This document shows positions 22,543 through 32,489 of a DNA stretch of 64,000 nucleotides, one piece after another (positions within the stretch are counted from its first letter, which is position 1; each line of letters starts with the position of its first letter). The stretch covers positions 7,626,001-7,690,000 of the forward strand of contig JAFEKR010000001.1 in assembly GCA_019022495.1 (NCBI GenBank), written 5' to 3'. The DNA is from Epichloe hybrida. Taxonomy: Eukaryota; Ascomycota; Sordariomycetes; Hypocreales; Clavicipitaceae. A program made the translations under genes and the position numbers. Below the pieces are notes generated by a model. That model was not told the DNA's origin. It searched no databases and saw only the letters and a list, made by a program, of their open reading frames with translations.

Positions 22543-23054
22543 TCAGCAGTTAACTGACTCTGCTCTCCCTCTCAATACAGGTCCACAAGTTCATGGGTCT
22601 GGGCAAGCCAGAGATGGACTACTTCATCGCCCAGGTCGGCCTGGCCGCCGCCTCGTTCGGCGTCGCCAAGGACGACATCACCGCCGTCGCCAAGTCTCTC
22701 AACACGGCCTTCAACATGGCCTGCAGCCCCCCCGCCACCATCATCAAGGACCAGGGCGAGCAGCTCCAGGCCATTTGCATCGACCAGAGCTCTTGCCCCA
22801 AGGCCGACAAGGCCCAGTGCGACAAGTACGCTGCCGTCGTCAAGCCCAGCAATGCCACCTCCATGCCCTCTGGCTCTTCCATGCCCACCGGCACCAGCAT
22901 GCCCACTGGCTCTTCCATGTCCTCCGGCACCAACATGCCTACCGGCACCCAAATGCCCTCTGGAACAGCTTCCTCCGTGCCCTCTAGCGCTGCCGCCGCC
23001 GGCGGATACAGCTTCGCTGCTGCTGCTGCTGGTCTCGCTGCTTTCTTGCTGTAA
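21807..23054 (+). CDS. GPI-anchored secreted protein with truncated-globin-like core
   Basis: 322 residues from four exons: 21807-21981, 22063-22276, 22367-22472 and 22581-23054; all junctions keep phase. A signal peptide (MRFSNVVLAAAAGTAVNAQ) is followed by a core of about 200 residues. Then comes a tail of Met-Pro-Ser/Thr-Gly repeats (SMPSGSSMPTGTSMPTGSS) and a C-terminal hydrophobic segment (YSFAAAAAGLAAFLL) typical of GPI attachment. The core segment HLYQYFGSLLGCSMQG, then SMYEVHKFMGLGKPEMDYF, then FGVAKDDITAVAKSL resembles the F-G-H helices of truncated haemoglobins, with His167 (VHKFMG) in the proximal position. That is my inference from pattern alone. Introns carry a 16-C run (21988-22003) and a CA repeat (about 22519-22542). 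Confidence 0.85.
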
Positions 23055-23600
23055 GCACTTCCACTACGTTGACGGCGGGAAGATGGAATGAGAGGGGAGG
23101 CCTCAATTCAGCCTCGTCCTGCCGGGAAAAGAATTGGCAAAAAAAACAAAGAAATGTACTTTTATACTTGCGCAAGACAGAGTTTGGTCGGTAAGCAGTC
23201 GTCGTATTGACGGCGCACAACGTAATAATATACCAGATGTACATGACCATTCAACGAAACTACTGCCTCCGCGGTTCTCACAGATGTGTCGGTGGTGTCT
23301 CATCGAGAGTCCCTCGTGCATGTCGTGAAGCAAGGTGTGTGTAATGATGGTGTATTGTAACGTAGCATGTTCGACGTATGCGAAACTTTGCCATCGGCCA
23401 AAGTGACTTAGTTCGACGCTGACTGCTTACGGTGCCTACCCTACGGAAACGCACAACATGTACAAAGAAAGGGGTCTTGGCCTCGGACGCCTTGTTGGTA
23501 TTTTGGCATTCTTGGTGCTTTGCGTGGCAAATACGGCCGTCGCAGTGTTTGTGAGGATGAAGCTGTTGAAAATGATAGATATTCAAGACGACTGGCTCCG
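23055..23600. other. Convergent intergenic region, no gene seen
   Basis: Spacer between the 3' ends of the GPI-anchored protein gene (+) and the STAND-N-like gene (-). Short frames on both strands have no family features. Confidence 0.6.
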
Positions 23601-24881
23601 CTAAGCTCGCCATCGTCTCTTGACTCTGAAGCTACGAACTTTCCATTTCTTCGCCTTGGCATGGCCGTCGTTGGCTTCCGATCCAGTTTCTGTCCCCGCG
23701 CCCGCGCCCGCGACCACGGGGCTGCTGTTGCTGTCGCTGCTACTACCACCTGTGCTACTTGAACTGGCGCCATGATCAATGCTGGTATTCGTTAATCGGC
23801 CGAGGATGATTCCAAGGCTGCGACTTGTCCCCTGCCCGGCTTGAGACGCCATCAGCTCGCTCAGATCGCCGCTTACACGCCGCGTATAGGCAAAAGTATA
23901 GAAGAGGTTCCCGTCCACCAGCTCGTTGGTAGTTACGGGCAGGGGAACGGTGGATAAGGCGGCAATATCTGCAAGCGTATACCCTCGCAGGGGAGATGAT
24001 GATTGTGCAGCGGGCGCGTTGCCCTCGGCTGCGGCTGCGGCTGCGGCTGTCGTCGCGTTGCCAATGTTGGGAGCGGGAGCCGTGGCTGGGAGTCGATTTG
24101 CTGCCGCTGTGCCAGGATATGGCGCCAGTCGCGGCAGCAACCAGAAATGCGGGTGCCGAGCTGGCGAACTGTAATAATGTAGAAGAGTCTCACGACGACC
24201 AAAAACACGGTCGAGTTGACGCATCCGACTCGACAAAAAGGTGTTTGCTGACAGCAACCTCGCCATTCGCCGGTCTAGACCCACTTTGCTGTTCTGGGCG
24301 TCGGATTCGCCAGGGCTGAACAACAGGGTTCGTTCGTTCAGTCAGTCAATGTTTTCTTTGGTCATCCAATCTCGGACATACCATTTCAAAATCGTCATCA
24401 TCATGGTCATGGACAGGTTGTGCCATCGGATACGCGAGCACAGCCCCTCGATGGTCTTTTTGGAAGGCAGTCCGCCATCGATTTCCAGGTCAGCATCGTC
24501 GGGCGGCGGTGTCGCCAGCCCTGGCTTTCCCAGGTTCAGCGTCTCGCAGATGGCTTGCAAAGCCGACACGGCGAGAACAGTATCCGTCAGAACCGCGATG
24601 AGGTCATCGGCCTTGATCCACGTTCCGCGCTCGGGATACGGAAGCTGGGCCGACTCGAGCAGTGAGAGAGTCTTGTACAAGACATGAATGGTGGACCGGC
24701 ATTGCCTGACCTCTTGCAGAGCTTGAGCAAAAGTCGCGTTGCTCCTCTTGTTTGGAGTCGTACTGAGATCCCACAAATTATCGATTATCTTGCCTCCAAC
24801 GGCCAGCAAGCCGATGATGGCCGTTGTTACCGATAGCCTCTCCCCAACCGCCGAAGAAGGCGAGACCATGCTCGAGGACAT
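23601..24881 (-). CDS. Fungal STAND N-terminal-domain-like protein
   Basis: 404 residues from two exons on the minus strand: 24881-24382 and 24315-23601, joined by a 66-nt intron (gtatgt...ttcag). The N-terminus (LSVTTAIIGLLAVGGKIIDNLWDLS, then ALQEVRQCRSTIHVLYKTLSLLE) follows the helical pattern of the fungal N-terminal domain seen in front of STAND proteins and in stand-alone regulators. No NACHT/NB-ARC or repeat domain follows. Instead there is an Ala/Pro-rich linker (AAAAAAAAEGNAPAA), a moderately hydrophobic segment and a Ser/Thr-rich, basic C-terminus (KKWKVRSFRVKRRWRA). Function is unknown; signalling or heterokaryon-type roles are known for family relatives only. Confidence 0.68.
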
Positions 24882-26104
24882 GGGCCAAGCTCAAGCTGGT
24901 GAGATATGTGTCTTTTCGTATGGCCTGGACGAACGACGGCTTGCTTGGCGAAAGGAGGGAGAGGCTGCAGAAGAAAGCGACGACGGCAAAGAGTCGAGGA
25001 TTTCGTTGGCTGATGGTGGAAAATGCTCATGCGAGGCACCGCATTCAAAGGCTCTGGAGCAGTAAGCAGGAAGTTGAGGCGTTAAGAAGAACAGAGCATC
25101 ATTTTCAGAATCGAGCAAGGACACAGTCGACTCCAAAGGGGATTGATTGTTGAGACAATGTTTGAGACCAGGCGTCTCGATCGGCTAAACCGGCACATCT
25201 GGGCATCAGGGCAAGGCGGATAGTCGGCAGCCGGCCCACTTTTAGCCAACGCAATGGCCAAGCCATTCGGCAAGAGGTGCCGACTCAACCAAGAGTTTGG
25301 ACCAAAGACTCAGAAATCACCCGAATCGGTGCTCGAGTCCTCTCATTTTGCATTCGCCATGGCCGGGGGGGCATGACTTCGTCTCGGCTGCGGAGAAAAA
25401 TCTCGACACAAAGCTGGCCCATGCCGCACGTATTATTGAGTGAATAAAAATACTGTGACGATTGTTACGGCACGGAGCACACTACATCAAATTCAACCGA
25501 GGCTTGTTGGCTTTTTGCTTCCTGGCTGGCTGATTGATGACGCTGGCACCCGTGCCGCCTTTCTTGCCGAGAGAGCTGGGTCCAATTTTGTCTTCTTCCC
25601 AATCCGTGAACCGCCCAACTCAACCTAGCGACACCTCGCCATGTCTTGTCGGGATCATCTTCGGCTGGTCGTTTGAGGTGTTCAGAACTCTTCATGGAAT
25701 CAGTCCAGTAAGTCCGCCATGAACGAACGTGGTGAGTTGACTCCATCATGGCGCAGAACTAAATCGTCATAACCAAATCGGACGCCCAGTCTGCTCTCTG
25801 CAATGGCGAACATGCCGCTCACAATCACCAAATGCACGAAATGCACCCAAGCCGTTTTGAATTCGTCTCTACCATGGGCTTCCAGAGCCATGCGCATGCG
25901 CATGCGCATCTACTAGAACGGTCCCGATTACGCAAGATAACCGTGTACATGTCGTTTCCCATGATTCTGGAGCATCAAGGAGCATACAGGAAGAAAAAGA
26001 CGTCCAAAATCGTCCCCCAAGACACGAATTCCCAAAGTGCTGCTGGTTCACTGTGTACAAGAACCGGCGTCCCCCAGCCCGCAAATAGTACCCAGTCGCA
26101 GCCT
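24882..26104. other. 1.2 kb intergenic region, no gene seen
   Basis: Lies upstream of the STAND-N-like gene and downstream of the BTB gene, both on the minus strand. A short alternating GCATGC tract occurs at about 25890-25907. Frames here, including 25444-25749 and the read-through of the BTB frame down to 25869, show no family features. Confidence 0.5.
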
Positions 26105-27173
26105 CTACACAACTGACCCAGCAGCACTGCTCGAATGGCGCGCTCTCTTGCGGACACTGCCCGTAGCAGGATGCATCTTGTCGTTCCTCTCGCGCTTCAG
26201 TTTGTCGTCCAAAACGCGCGCTGCAAAAATCAATTAGTGACGAGTCCCGAGCTTCGGATGACGATGCGCAACACTTGCGATGGGAGAAGAACATACTCAA
26301 AACGTCATAACCAAATTGAGGATATTCCAAGCACAAGCTCTTGAACTCGTCCTCGGCCTCCGACCGCAAGGTGTGCGACCTCGTGGCCCAGAAGCTCGCG
26401 ATCGGCGCGCGAACCTTGGTGTCGTCATTCGTGGTATGCGCGTAGACGTATCTTGCGTACTCAATCTCTCCCTTGGCCGTGGAGTCGATGCAGTGAATCT
26501 TGGAAGAGGACAGCTTCTTGAGCTCGGGGACGCCGTACCTCTCTGCGAGAGTATAGACGCGCGCGTGGCGGAGGAGATGAACACCCGTGTCGTCGATGGC
26601 GGGCATTTCGGGGTCTTTCTCGAGGACCCGCTGGCCGGCGATCTTGCGGGGGAAGTATTCGTTTGTGTAGAGGTATTCGAGGAATGAGCCTACTGCTGTG
26701 GCGTCCTCGGTGAGTAGCTCGATCTGGCGTGGCTACAGAGACGAGACGACAGAATAAATGCATGTTAGCTACTCTGGCGGTGGATACAAGACTCGTGCCG
26801 GGATTCTCTCTTTTTTTTTTTGGTTCCTCGGCGGAGATGGACATGTACGCACGCTCCCATCGTCTACGAATTGGCGACATATGTCGGCGAAATACGGGCT
26901 CTTCTCCAGCAGGCCCTGATGCGCTGTCAACAGACACTGCGTTTCGTCCTGCCCGACCACGAGCGTCACCACCGGCGAGCCAAGATACGACATGAACGTG
27001 ATGCGCTTCGGCTCCGGTCCCGCCACTTGGCCATCTTTGTCTTTGGCCGTCGTCTCGTCGGCTTCGGGAGCGCGACTGACGTCTGCGTCCTCGGTCGTCA
27101 TCTCGACATCGCCCGTGGCGCCTTGATGCGCAGGGGCATCGTCGGGGACCGTGTCATTCTCGTCGGTGGGCAT
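26105..27173 (-). CDS. BTB/POZ-domain protein
   Basis: 287 residues from three minus-strand exons: 27173-26853, 26723-26297 and 26220-26105. After an acidic N-terminal region (about 55 residues), a BTB fold starts at SYLGSPVVTLVVGQDET. It continues with LLTAHQGLLEKSPYFADICRQF and, across the first junction, IELLTEDATAVGSFLEYLY. The next part (LLRHARVYTLAERYGVPELK) is the usual helix after fungal BTB domains. Such proteins often act as cullin-3 adaptors or transcription cofactors, but no partner domain is present here. The last exon ends VVSS-type at a TAG (26107-26105); an unspliced reading would run on to 25869, which I consider intronic. Confidence 0.8.
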
Positions 27174-27953
27174 CGTGGGAGGGGATTGAGCTTGTGGATG
27201 ATGTCAATTTGAGCTTCTTTTGTTGGCGGCGCAGTAATCCGTACCGGGTTGGTTGGTATTTGTTTTGGCAACTTGGTTGCGCCGGGGGGGATTTTTCTTG
27301 CGAAAAGCTGTTGGGAGGTGGCTGGGGGGGGAGGCTGGGGAAGGAGGCTGGGGGAGGCTGGGGAAGGAGGCTGGGAAGGAGGCTGGGGAGAAGGCTGAGG
27401 AGGAAACGGCCGCCTGCCTGGTTGCGTCTGGTCGACCCGCTAATTGCCGTATGCGGCCGTTGATTTGTGGCCTTAAACTTTAGGCATAAAATGTCCTACA
27501 TGTGTACATGATTCGTACATATGTGTTAGATTGCTTTATGCCTGAAGCTTCCTTTGATGCCTGAGGATTGTCGAGCTCTCAATGGAAAAAGTCGTGGCGT
27601 GGCAAGTGGAAATAATAAAAGCAGTGGCTAATACAACAAAAGAGACAAGGAAACAAGGGAAGCTTTTCACAATAGAAGACGCGTGATAAATGCCAGACCC
27701 CTCATCAGCGGCGTCGCGCGAACCCCCCCCCCCCATTTTACGCAGTCTGCTTCACAAACGTTTCACATTGTCCACTCTCCTTCAACATGAATGCAAAGGG
27801 GTTTCAATCGTTACCTTCCAGATGAGCGCGAGCTGTGTTGCCTCGGGGTTTGTTTTCGAGAATGCGCTGTATATACGGATCCGTACTGCTGCTGCTGTTT
27901 GAAGAGACGTCGGTCTTCCAACTTGCATACACACCAAGGTTGATTGAACGAGA
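27174..27953. other. Intergenic region with G-rich minisatellite
   Basis: Divergent spacer upstream of the BTB gene (-) and the mucin-like gene (+). It contains the G-rich repeat at 27318-27405, an AT-rich stretch around 27480-27690 and a 12-C run at 27723-27734. No gene is supported. Confidence 0.5.
27318..27405. repeat. Imperfect GGAGGCTGGGGAA minisatellite
   Basis: About six imperfect copies of a G-rich 12-14 bp unit of the form GGAGGCTGGGGAA, all within the BTB gene's upstream region. The many GGG/GGGG runs on the plus strand could form G-quadruplex structures; that is inference. Confidence 0.75.
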
Positions 27954-28771
27954 ATGAGGCTTTCGCGGGCCATGCCGACGAAGAGTCGGGAAAGAGCCCA
28001 GAAATGGTTCGAGTCTCTTGTCGGTGACGACTCTCCCGGTGGAGGGATCAAGGAGACGGCTGGTCCGTATCATGGCAACGAGTTGAAAAGAGCCCCGGTG
28101 GTTATCACGTTGACGCACGCTATTCCTGGTGATGCCACGGGGGGTGCGCCGGGCGCATCATCGACGTCGACGTCGAGAAGCTCGTCAACGGTCCCTTCTG
28201 CATCTGTGTCCGCGTCTGCGTCCTCACCCAACGTACCGCCGCCTACCTCGACAGAGACAGCAGCTCTGAGGACAGCATCTGCGACTCCATCATTAGTGTC
28301 TCCCTCATCCGCGTCAACAAGCACCACCTCTCCTTCAACCTCCCCATCACTCTCAATCTCATCGCCTCTCGACCTTGCCAGTCGGACCGCCACGCCGTCG
28401 TCGTCGTCGTCGTCGTCGTCGTCAAGGTCGAGCACAGAACCGTTTCCCCAGAGGGAGGGACAGGGGAGGGCCGAGGCCGACACAGTGGGCCGATCGGCAA
28501 AGGATTCAGGGCGCATCACCATGGTATCCATTATCTTCGGCTCATTAGGTATGAGTGACGATCCCCCTGTTCCCTGGGGCAAGGGCAGAGGACTCTTTCC
28601 GAGCATCCGTCAGCCACAAAAAAAAAAAAACGTAAAAATAAAAATAAAAAGGTCGACTAACAAGCATGCATAATAGTCGGGTTATCGGTGGTCGTCGTGA
28701 CAGGCATATTCATCTACAAATACCGGAAACGCAAGAAACATCTGAACAAGAAGATGAAAGAGGAGAAATAA
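27954..28771 (+). CDS. Mucin-like Ser/Thr-rich single-pass membrane protein
   Basis: Proposed 229-residue product from exons 27954-28548 and 28677-28771. The first exon is rich in Ser, Thr, Pro and Ala (for example TPSSSSSSSSSRSS). The second encodes one membrane span (VGLSVVVVTGIFIYKY) and a short basic tail (KYRKRKKHLNKKMKEEK). This layout fits a wall-stress-sensor or adhesin-like surface protein. The junction phase and GT-AG ends (gtatga...aatag) support the splice. The start is uncertain: the chosen N-terminus has no signal peptide, so an upstream exon may be missing. A Lys-Arg pair before APVVITLTHAIPG resembles a Kex2 site. The function is unknown. Confidence 0.5.
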
Positions 28772-29567
28772 ATTCCTCCACTACTGATCTAGTGAGGCAG
28801 TTGAGGGCGAGGGCGAGGCCAGTGGGCAAGGACTTTGGGGGATCCGGGGGATCCAGGGATGACATGATTGATGATGATCCTTTTTTTAATGACAGTGCAG
28901 TTTCAAGGGGCTTCTTTTCTATTTTGGTAATACGGAGTACGGATTATGAACTGGCTAATAAGATGAGTTATTTCTGGTTATTTCGCGCATGTGAATATGT
29001 CGGAACAAGCATGATACCAATTCCTTCGCGTGGCTTCAATTACGACCCTTCATCCCGTATGACCCCCCCTGATCCGTCAGCTAGATTAACCGTCAGGTCA
29101 ATTATCAGGGCCGCTGCCGACGATGCCGCCCGGTTAAACAAGACAAGGGGAATTAAGCGAATTAGATATCAGCTAGGAAATGAAGGAGACAGGGGCTAGG
29201 ATTAATAGGTACCGTAAATTGCAAACGATTTATATAGAAAAATGATGTATCTTTTAGTAGCGCTAAATACCCTATGCGTTTTCCTTGGAGCTCTCTAATA
29301 ATAGATTACTTGTGGCTAATTATAGCTGTTAGAGAGGAACGAAAAACTAGGGCATGTAGATTTGTAAAATAATTCAGGGGGGGGGGGGGCAATACTTATC
29401 GCAGCTACTATTACCCAGCACATTTAACCGGGGGGTTTTTTTTTAAAAAAAGAAGGAAAAAGAAAGAAAGGAAACTAGTATTCACTGCATAAGAAGACAA
29501 ACTCATCCTTCCGACCTGCGAATCCAATCCAATCCAATCCGATCCGTAATATCACCAGACGGCCGAA
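28772..29567. other. AT-rich intergenic region
   Basis: Clearly more AT-rich than its surroundings from about 28870 to 29480, with a TACGGAGTA word at 28931, a 13-G run at 29377-29389 and T/A runs near 29433. A 178-codon frame (28666-29199) starts inside the preceding gene's second exon in another frame and has no recognisable features. A short CCAAT tandem (AATCCAATCC) lies just before the next start. Confidence 0.55.
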
Positions 29568-29934
29568 ATGAAGCTCCTCTTTCTTCTCTCGATCCCGGCG
29601 GCCCTGGCGCATGACGGTCGCCGCCCCGAGTCCCGCCAGCTTTCACAACCAATAAATCCGAAGCCGCCGGCACCCGCTAATTTGTTTTGCAACGGAGGAA
29701 TCGACGGCAATAGAGCTTGCGAAGACCAGCAGCTTCATACCTACTGCGTAAGATTGACCGCGACGCATACATATTATTCCCCCTTTGATACTAACTGCGC
29801 TCTAGTGCAAGGCTGAGAAAACTAAATTTTATTACGCGCCCAGACATGTACTTGAGACTGCGCAAGACATGAACGGTCAGACAGAGTGTGGAGTATCAGA
29901 TCCTCATAAGGGGTGGAGGTACTGCGCGAAGTGA
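29568..29934 (+). CDS. Small secreted cysteine-rich protein (candidate effector)
   Basis: 102 residues from exons 29568-29747 and 29806-29934; the 58-nt intron has good signals (gtaaga...ctaac...ctctag). A signal peptide (MKLLFLLSIPAALA) is followed by a short Arg/Pro-rich stretch and a mature domain with six cysteines. These sit in FCNGG, ACEDQ, TYCC (adjacent pair, formed across the splice junction), TECGV and RYCAK. Splicing exactly rejoins the CC pair and extends the frame to a natural TGA, which supports the model. I do not recognise a named family, though the CNGG...C...TYCC pattern is common among small secreted fungal proteins. It lies between AT-rich DNA and a foldback palindrome. 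Confidence 0.75.
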
Positions 29935-31070
29935 GCAAAAGGGGGAGGGAGGTGTCAAAACAGTCCTTTCGGTGAAACAAATGGTTGCGAATTGCAAATA
30001 TTGATTTTTGAATTTTTTTTGCGTCATTGGTTATAGCCAGTGCATCGATGCACTGGCTATAACTAATAACGCGATTTTTTTTTTTTAAAAAAATCAATAG
30101 GTACAAGCTCCAAGGTCACAAATACGGGGGGCTATAAGGTTAGAGCAAAGTTTGCGATAAACTTTGTGCCTGCGTTGGCGCAAGATACAGTCATAAGCGA
30201 ATTGCAAATATATAAAGTGTCTGCTTTCCTTGGTGCGGCTTGTTAGGATGAACCAGGCAGGCAGCCCGACGAGCATCTCGCGTCCACGACGTGACTCCAC
30301 AGAAACCCCCTCCCTTTCTACTCCGTATTATTATTATCATGATTATTCACAACAACTGACCTCGAACTGTCGCACAACTTCATCTCACGTGCACGGGAGT
30401 TATCCATGCATGGCCTTCCTTTACCTGTCCTCAGCTGGCATTCCCATCTTTTGGGAATCCTCAACCCTCAACCCTCAACGCGATTGCTCTGACAATGTAC
30501 GGATTACCGGTGCAATTCGATCCATCGTCCCAGCCCTAGCCACGGCAGTCTATGCCATTGGCGTCCGACATCGAATTGTTTGGGGCCACCCCTCGTCTAA
30601 TCCGTAGGTCATTCTCATCCCGATAGCCATGGCGCTGTCCATCTGCCTCCGGTGGTTGCGCGGCGATAAATAGACTACGGCGGACGGTCGTCTACTCTTT
30701 TTGTACATCTCCCAACACGAAACACTTCTCAACGGGCCAAAAGAAGCACGAGAGATTTCATCTATACATTTTCGCTGCGCGTCCGAACCTTTATGTGTTG
30801 ATATTTCGTCTACATGTTTCAACTCCGTAACGGCACCTGGTCCGTAAATTAATTGCTGTCTTTTCCATTTGCTAGTCCCACGATGCAATCTCGAAAAATT
30901 CAACCAAAAGACAAAATAGATACAGGAGATATCTTTCAAAGCATTCGCCTGTTTTCGGCATGTTTCTTGTCCTTTTCTTGTCCTTTTCTTCTTCTCCTTC
31001 TTCTTCTTCTTCTTCTTCTTCTCCCCCTCTCACGCTCTGCTAGACGTCGACAGTGTAGTGCGACTCAGAC
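29935..31070. other. Intergenic region with foldback palindrome
   Basis: Contains a 15-bp direct repeat (gcgaattgcaaatat) at 29987 and 30197, the palindrome at 30006-30106 between them, a TACTCCGTA word at 30319 and a CTT-rich tract at about 30990-31025 near the bestrophin 3' end. No gene is supported; the 126-codon frame at 30853-31233 reads antisense into bestrophin. Confidence 0.55.
30006..30106. repeat. Foldback palindrome centred at 30046/30047
   Basis: Bases 30030-30063 form a perfect 34-nt palindrome with no loop (GTTATAGCCAGTGCATC and its complement). Outward, GCGTCATT pairs with AATAACGC with one mismatch. Beyond that, T-rich and A-rich arms ending near ttgattttt and aaaaatcaa extend an imperfect inverted repeat to about 100 bp. 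It resembles a foldback or MITE remnant. Confidence 0.75.
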
Positions 31071-32489
31071 TCAAACGTTGTGGTCGCCTGTCTGGGTAGT
31101 TTGGATCTTGTTTTGCTCCAAGCGATTCGTCCGCCATTCAAAGGTTTTGTTCGGCTTGGTCCTGATGGCTTCTCGAAGTTTTTCCTCACTTTTCTGCATC
31201 CAAACACCTGCAGAAGCCGTGCTGACTGGGTAGAGCGGCATGTTGTTGCTATTGGTAAAGAATCCATACGGGTTCTCCATGTCGTGAGAAGCGATAATAT
31301 CCAACTCTGCAGCAATCTGCTCACAGTAGCCGTCCAGCGGCAAATCATTGACATCTTGTCCAAAAGGGTTCTCAATCTCTCGGCCGATGAACAGCAGCCC
31401 CAGAATAATGTAAGCCGCTGCGATTGTGGCAGGGACCGAGATCCACGCTAGCTTGCCAACCAATTGGAAGGGAAGCAACACAACATACACCCAAGTAATT
31501 TGGCTGATGGAGATTGTGTATGCAATGGGAAGAGGTGTATTCAGCACTCGCTCGCAGCCTGTCATGACATCGTTCAGAGCGCTCAGGTTGTTGTAGGCCA
31601 AGGTTTGCTGCATGGGGACTTTGAGCTGGTCATTCCTGATCATGTAGTCTATGGTAACCGCGATGTGGTTCAGAATCTCCAATGGAAGATTGCCGAGAGG
31701 ACGGGATGCCTTCTTGAGTGTCTTGCGAGGATTACTGGCAGCAAAAGAGACACCCAGATATTCCCCCACCCCTTTGAAGAAATTCTTCCTTGGTTTATTA
31801 AACGACGCGGCGTCCACCTCGGTGGCCTCCTTGGCAAATGTATTCAAATGGCCGACCAGGTTCTGTAGATCCGGGTAGGCCGTGTAGGGCTCAAATCGAA
31901 GAGAGTGTTTGAGCGAGACGGCAAAAGCAACAAGCAGGTTCATGGAGCTAAGCTTCTTCAACACCGACTCTCGAGGATCCACATCGCTTCGGTCTAATCC
32001 ATGGATCCAAAAGACACGACCGAGGACCTGCGATGAAAGCACGAGCATAGCCCAGTATTTCCGACCTTCGGCGTATCGCTCGTAGGCAGTCGAGTTCCTG
32101 AAGGAAAGACCCAAACCAACCACGAAACCAAGAACCGTTAGGAGCACCGAGTCGACTGCAACAGGTGACACTTTGACATGGATCACCATGATTGCAGTTG
32201 ACCACATGCCGACGAAAATCAAGGGCAGAACCATCTTGGGCAAGATGCTGCCGTGCATCTGGAGGAAGAGCGGCCATTTCGAGTGCTTGGTAATATCACG
32301 TGGGCCGGTAAAGTAGTCGTCGATCTCGAGAGAGGTGCGGCGTTGAAACGGGAGGGGAGCGGGTGGGAATCTTGGAGAAGTGGGAGACTGTCCCGATGTT
32401 CGATGCCTTTTCTCGTCACCGTGCACGGTTGGGTGGAATGCGCCCTTGGACGGCTCAAAAGCCGATGTTTCTGGTCCATCGTCGGCCAT
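31071..32489 (-). CDS. Bestrophin-like (RFP-TM/UPF0187) chloride channel protein
   Basis: 472-residue membrane protein in one exon. After a hydrophilic N-terminus (about 85 residues) come the bestrophin features: a membrane segment (VLPLIFVGMWSTAIMVIHV), the LSFRNSTAYERYAEGRKYW motif after the second span, and NHIAVTIDYMIRNDQ. Then follow PLPIAYTISISQITWVYVVLLPF, AAYIILGLLFIGREIENPFG and the DVNDLPLDGYC segment. Family members form anion channels; the fungal proteins are usually assigned to plasma or organelle membranes. The start at 32489 (MADDGPETSAF) is preferred over an in-frame ATG at 32765, because the upstream 92 codons are low-complexity and look like leader. Confidence 0.88.
   Translation of the reverse strand: MADDGPETSAFEPSKGAFHPTVHGDEKRHRTSGQSPTSPRFPPAPLPFQRRTSLEIDDYFTGPRDITKHSKWPLFLQMHGSILPKMVLPLIFVGMWSTAIMVIHVKVSPVAVDSVLLTVLGFVVGLGLSFRNSTAYERYAEGRKYWAMLVLSSQVLGRVFWIHGLDRSDVDPRESVLKKLSSMNLLVAFAVSLKHSLRFEPYTAYPDLQNLVGHLNTFAKEATEVDAASFNKPRKNFFKGVGEYLGVSFAASNPRKTLKKASRPLGNLPLEILNHIAVTIDYMIRNDQLKVPMQQTLAYNNLSALNDVMTGCERVLNTPLPIAYTISISQITWVYVVLLPFQLVGKLAWISVPATIAAAYIILGLLFIGREIENPFGQDVNDLPLDGYCEQIAAELDIIASHDMENPYGFFTNSNNMPLYPVSTASAGVWMQKSEEKLREAIRTKPNKTFEWRTNRLEQNKIQTTQTGDHNV

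Noticed and set aside
28070..28606. Minus-strand 178-codon acidic frame
   Set aside because: It is the antisense shadow of the Ser/Thr-rich exon; the plus strand has the membrane-span exon and valid splice sites.
28666..29199. 178-codon plus-strand frame in the AT-rich stretch
   Set aside because: It begins out of frame inside the mucin-like gene's membrane exon, shows no motif, and its codon pattern looks non-coding.
30853..31233. 126-codon plus-strand frame with poly-Leu
   Set aside because: Encoded by a CTT tract and running antisense into bestrophin; not a gene.
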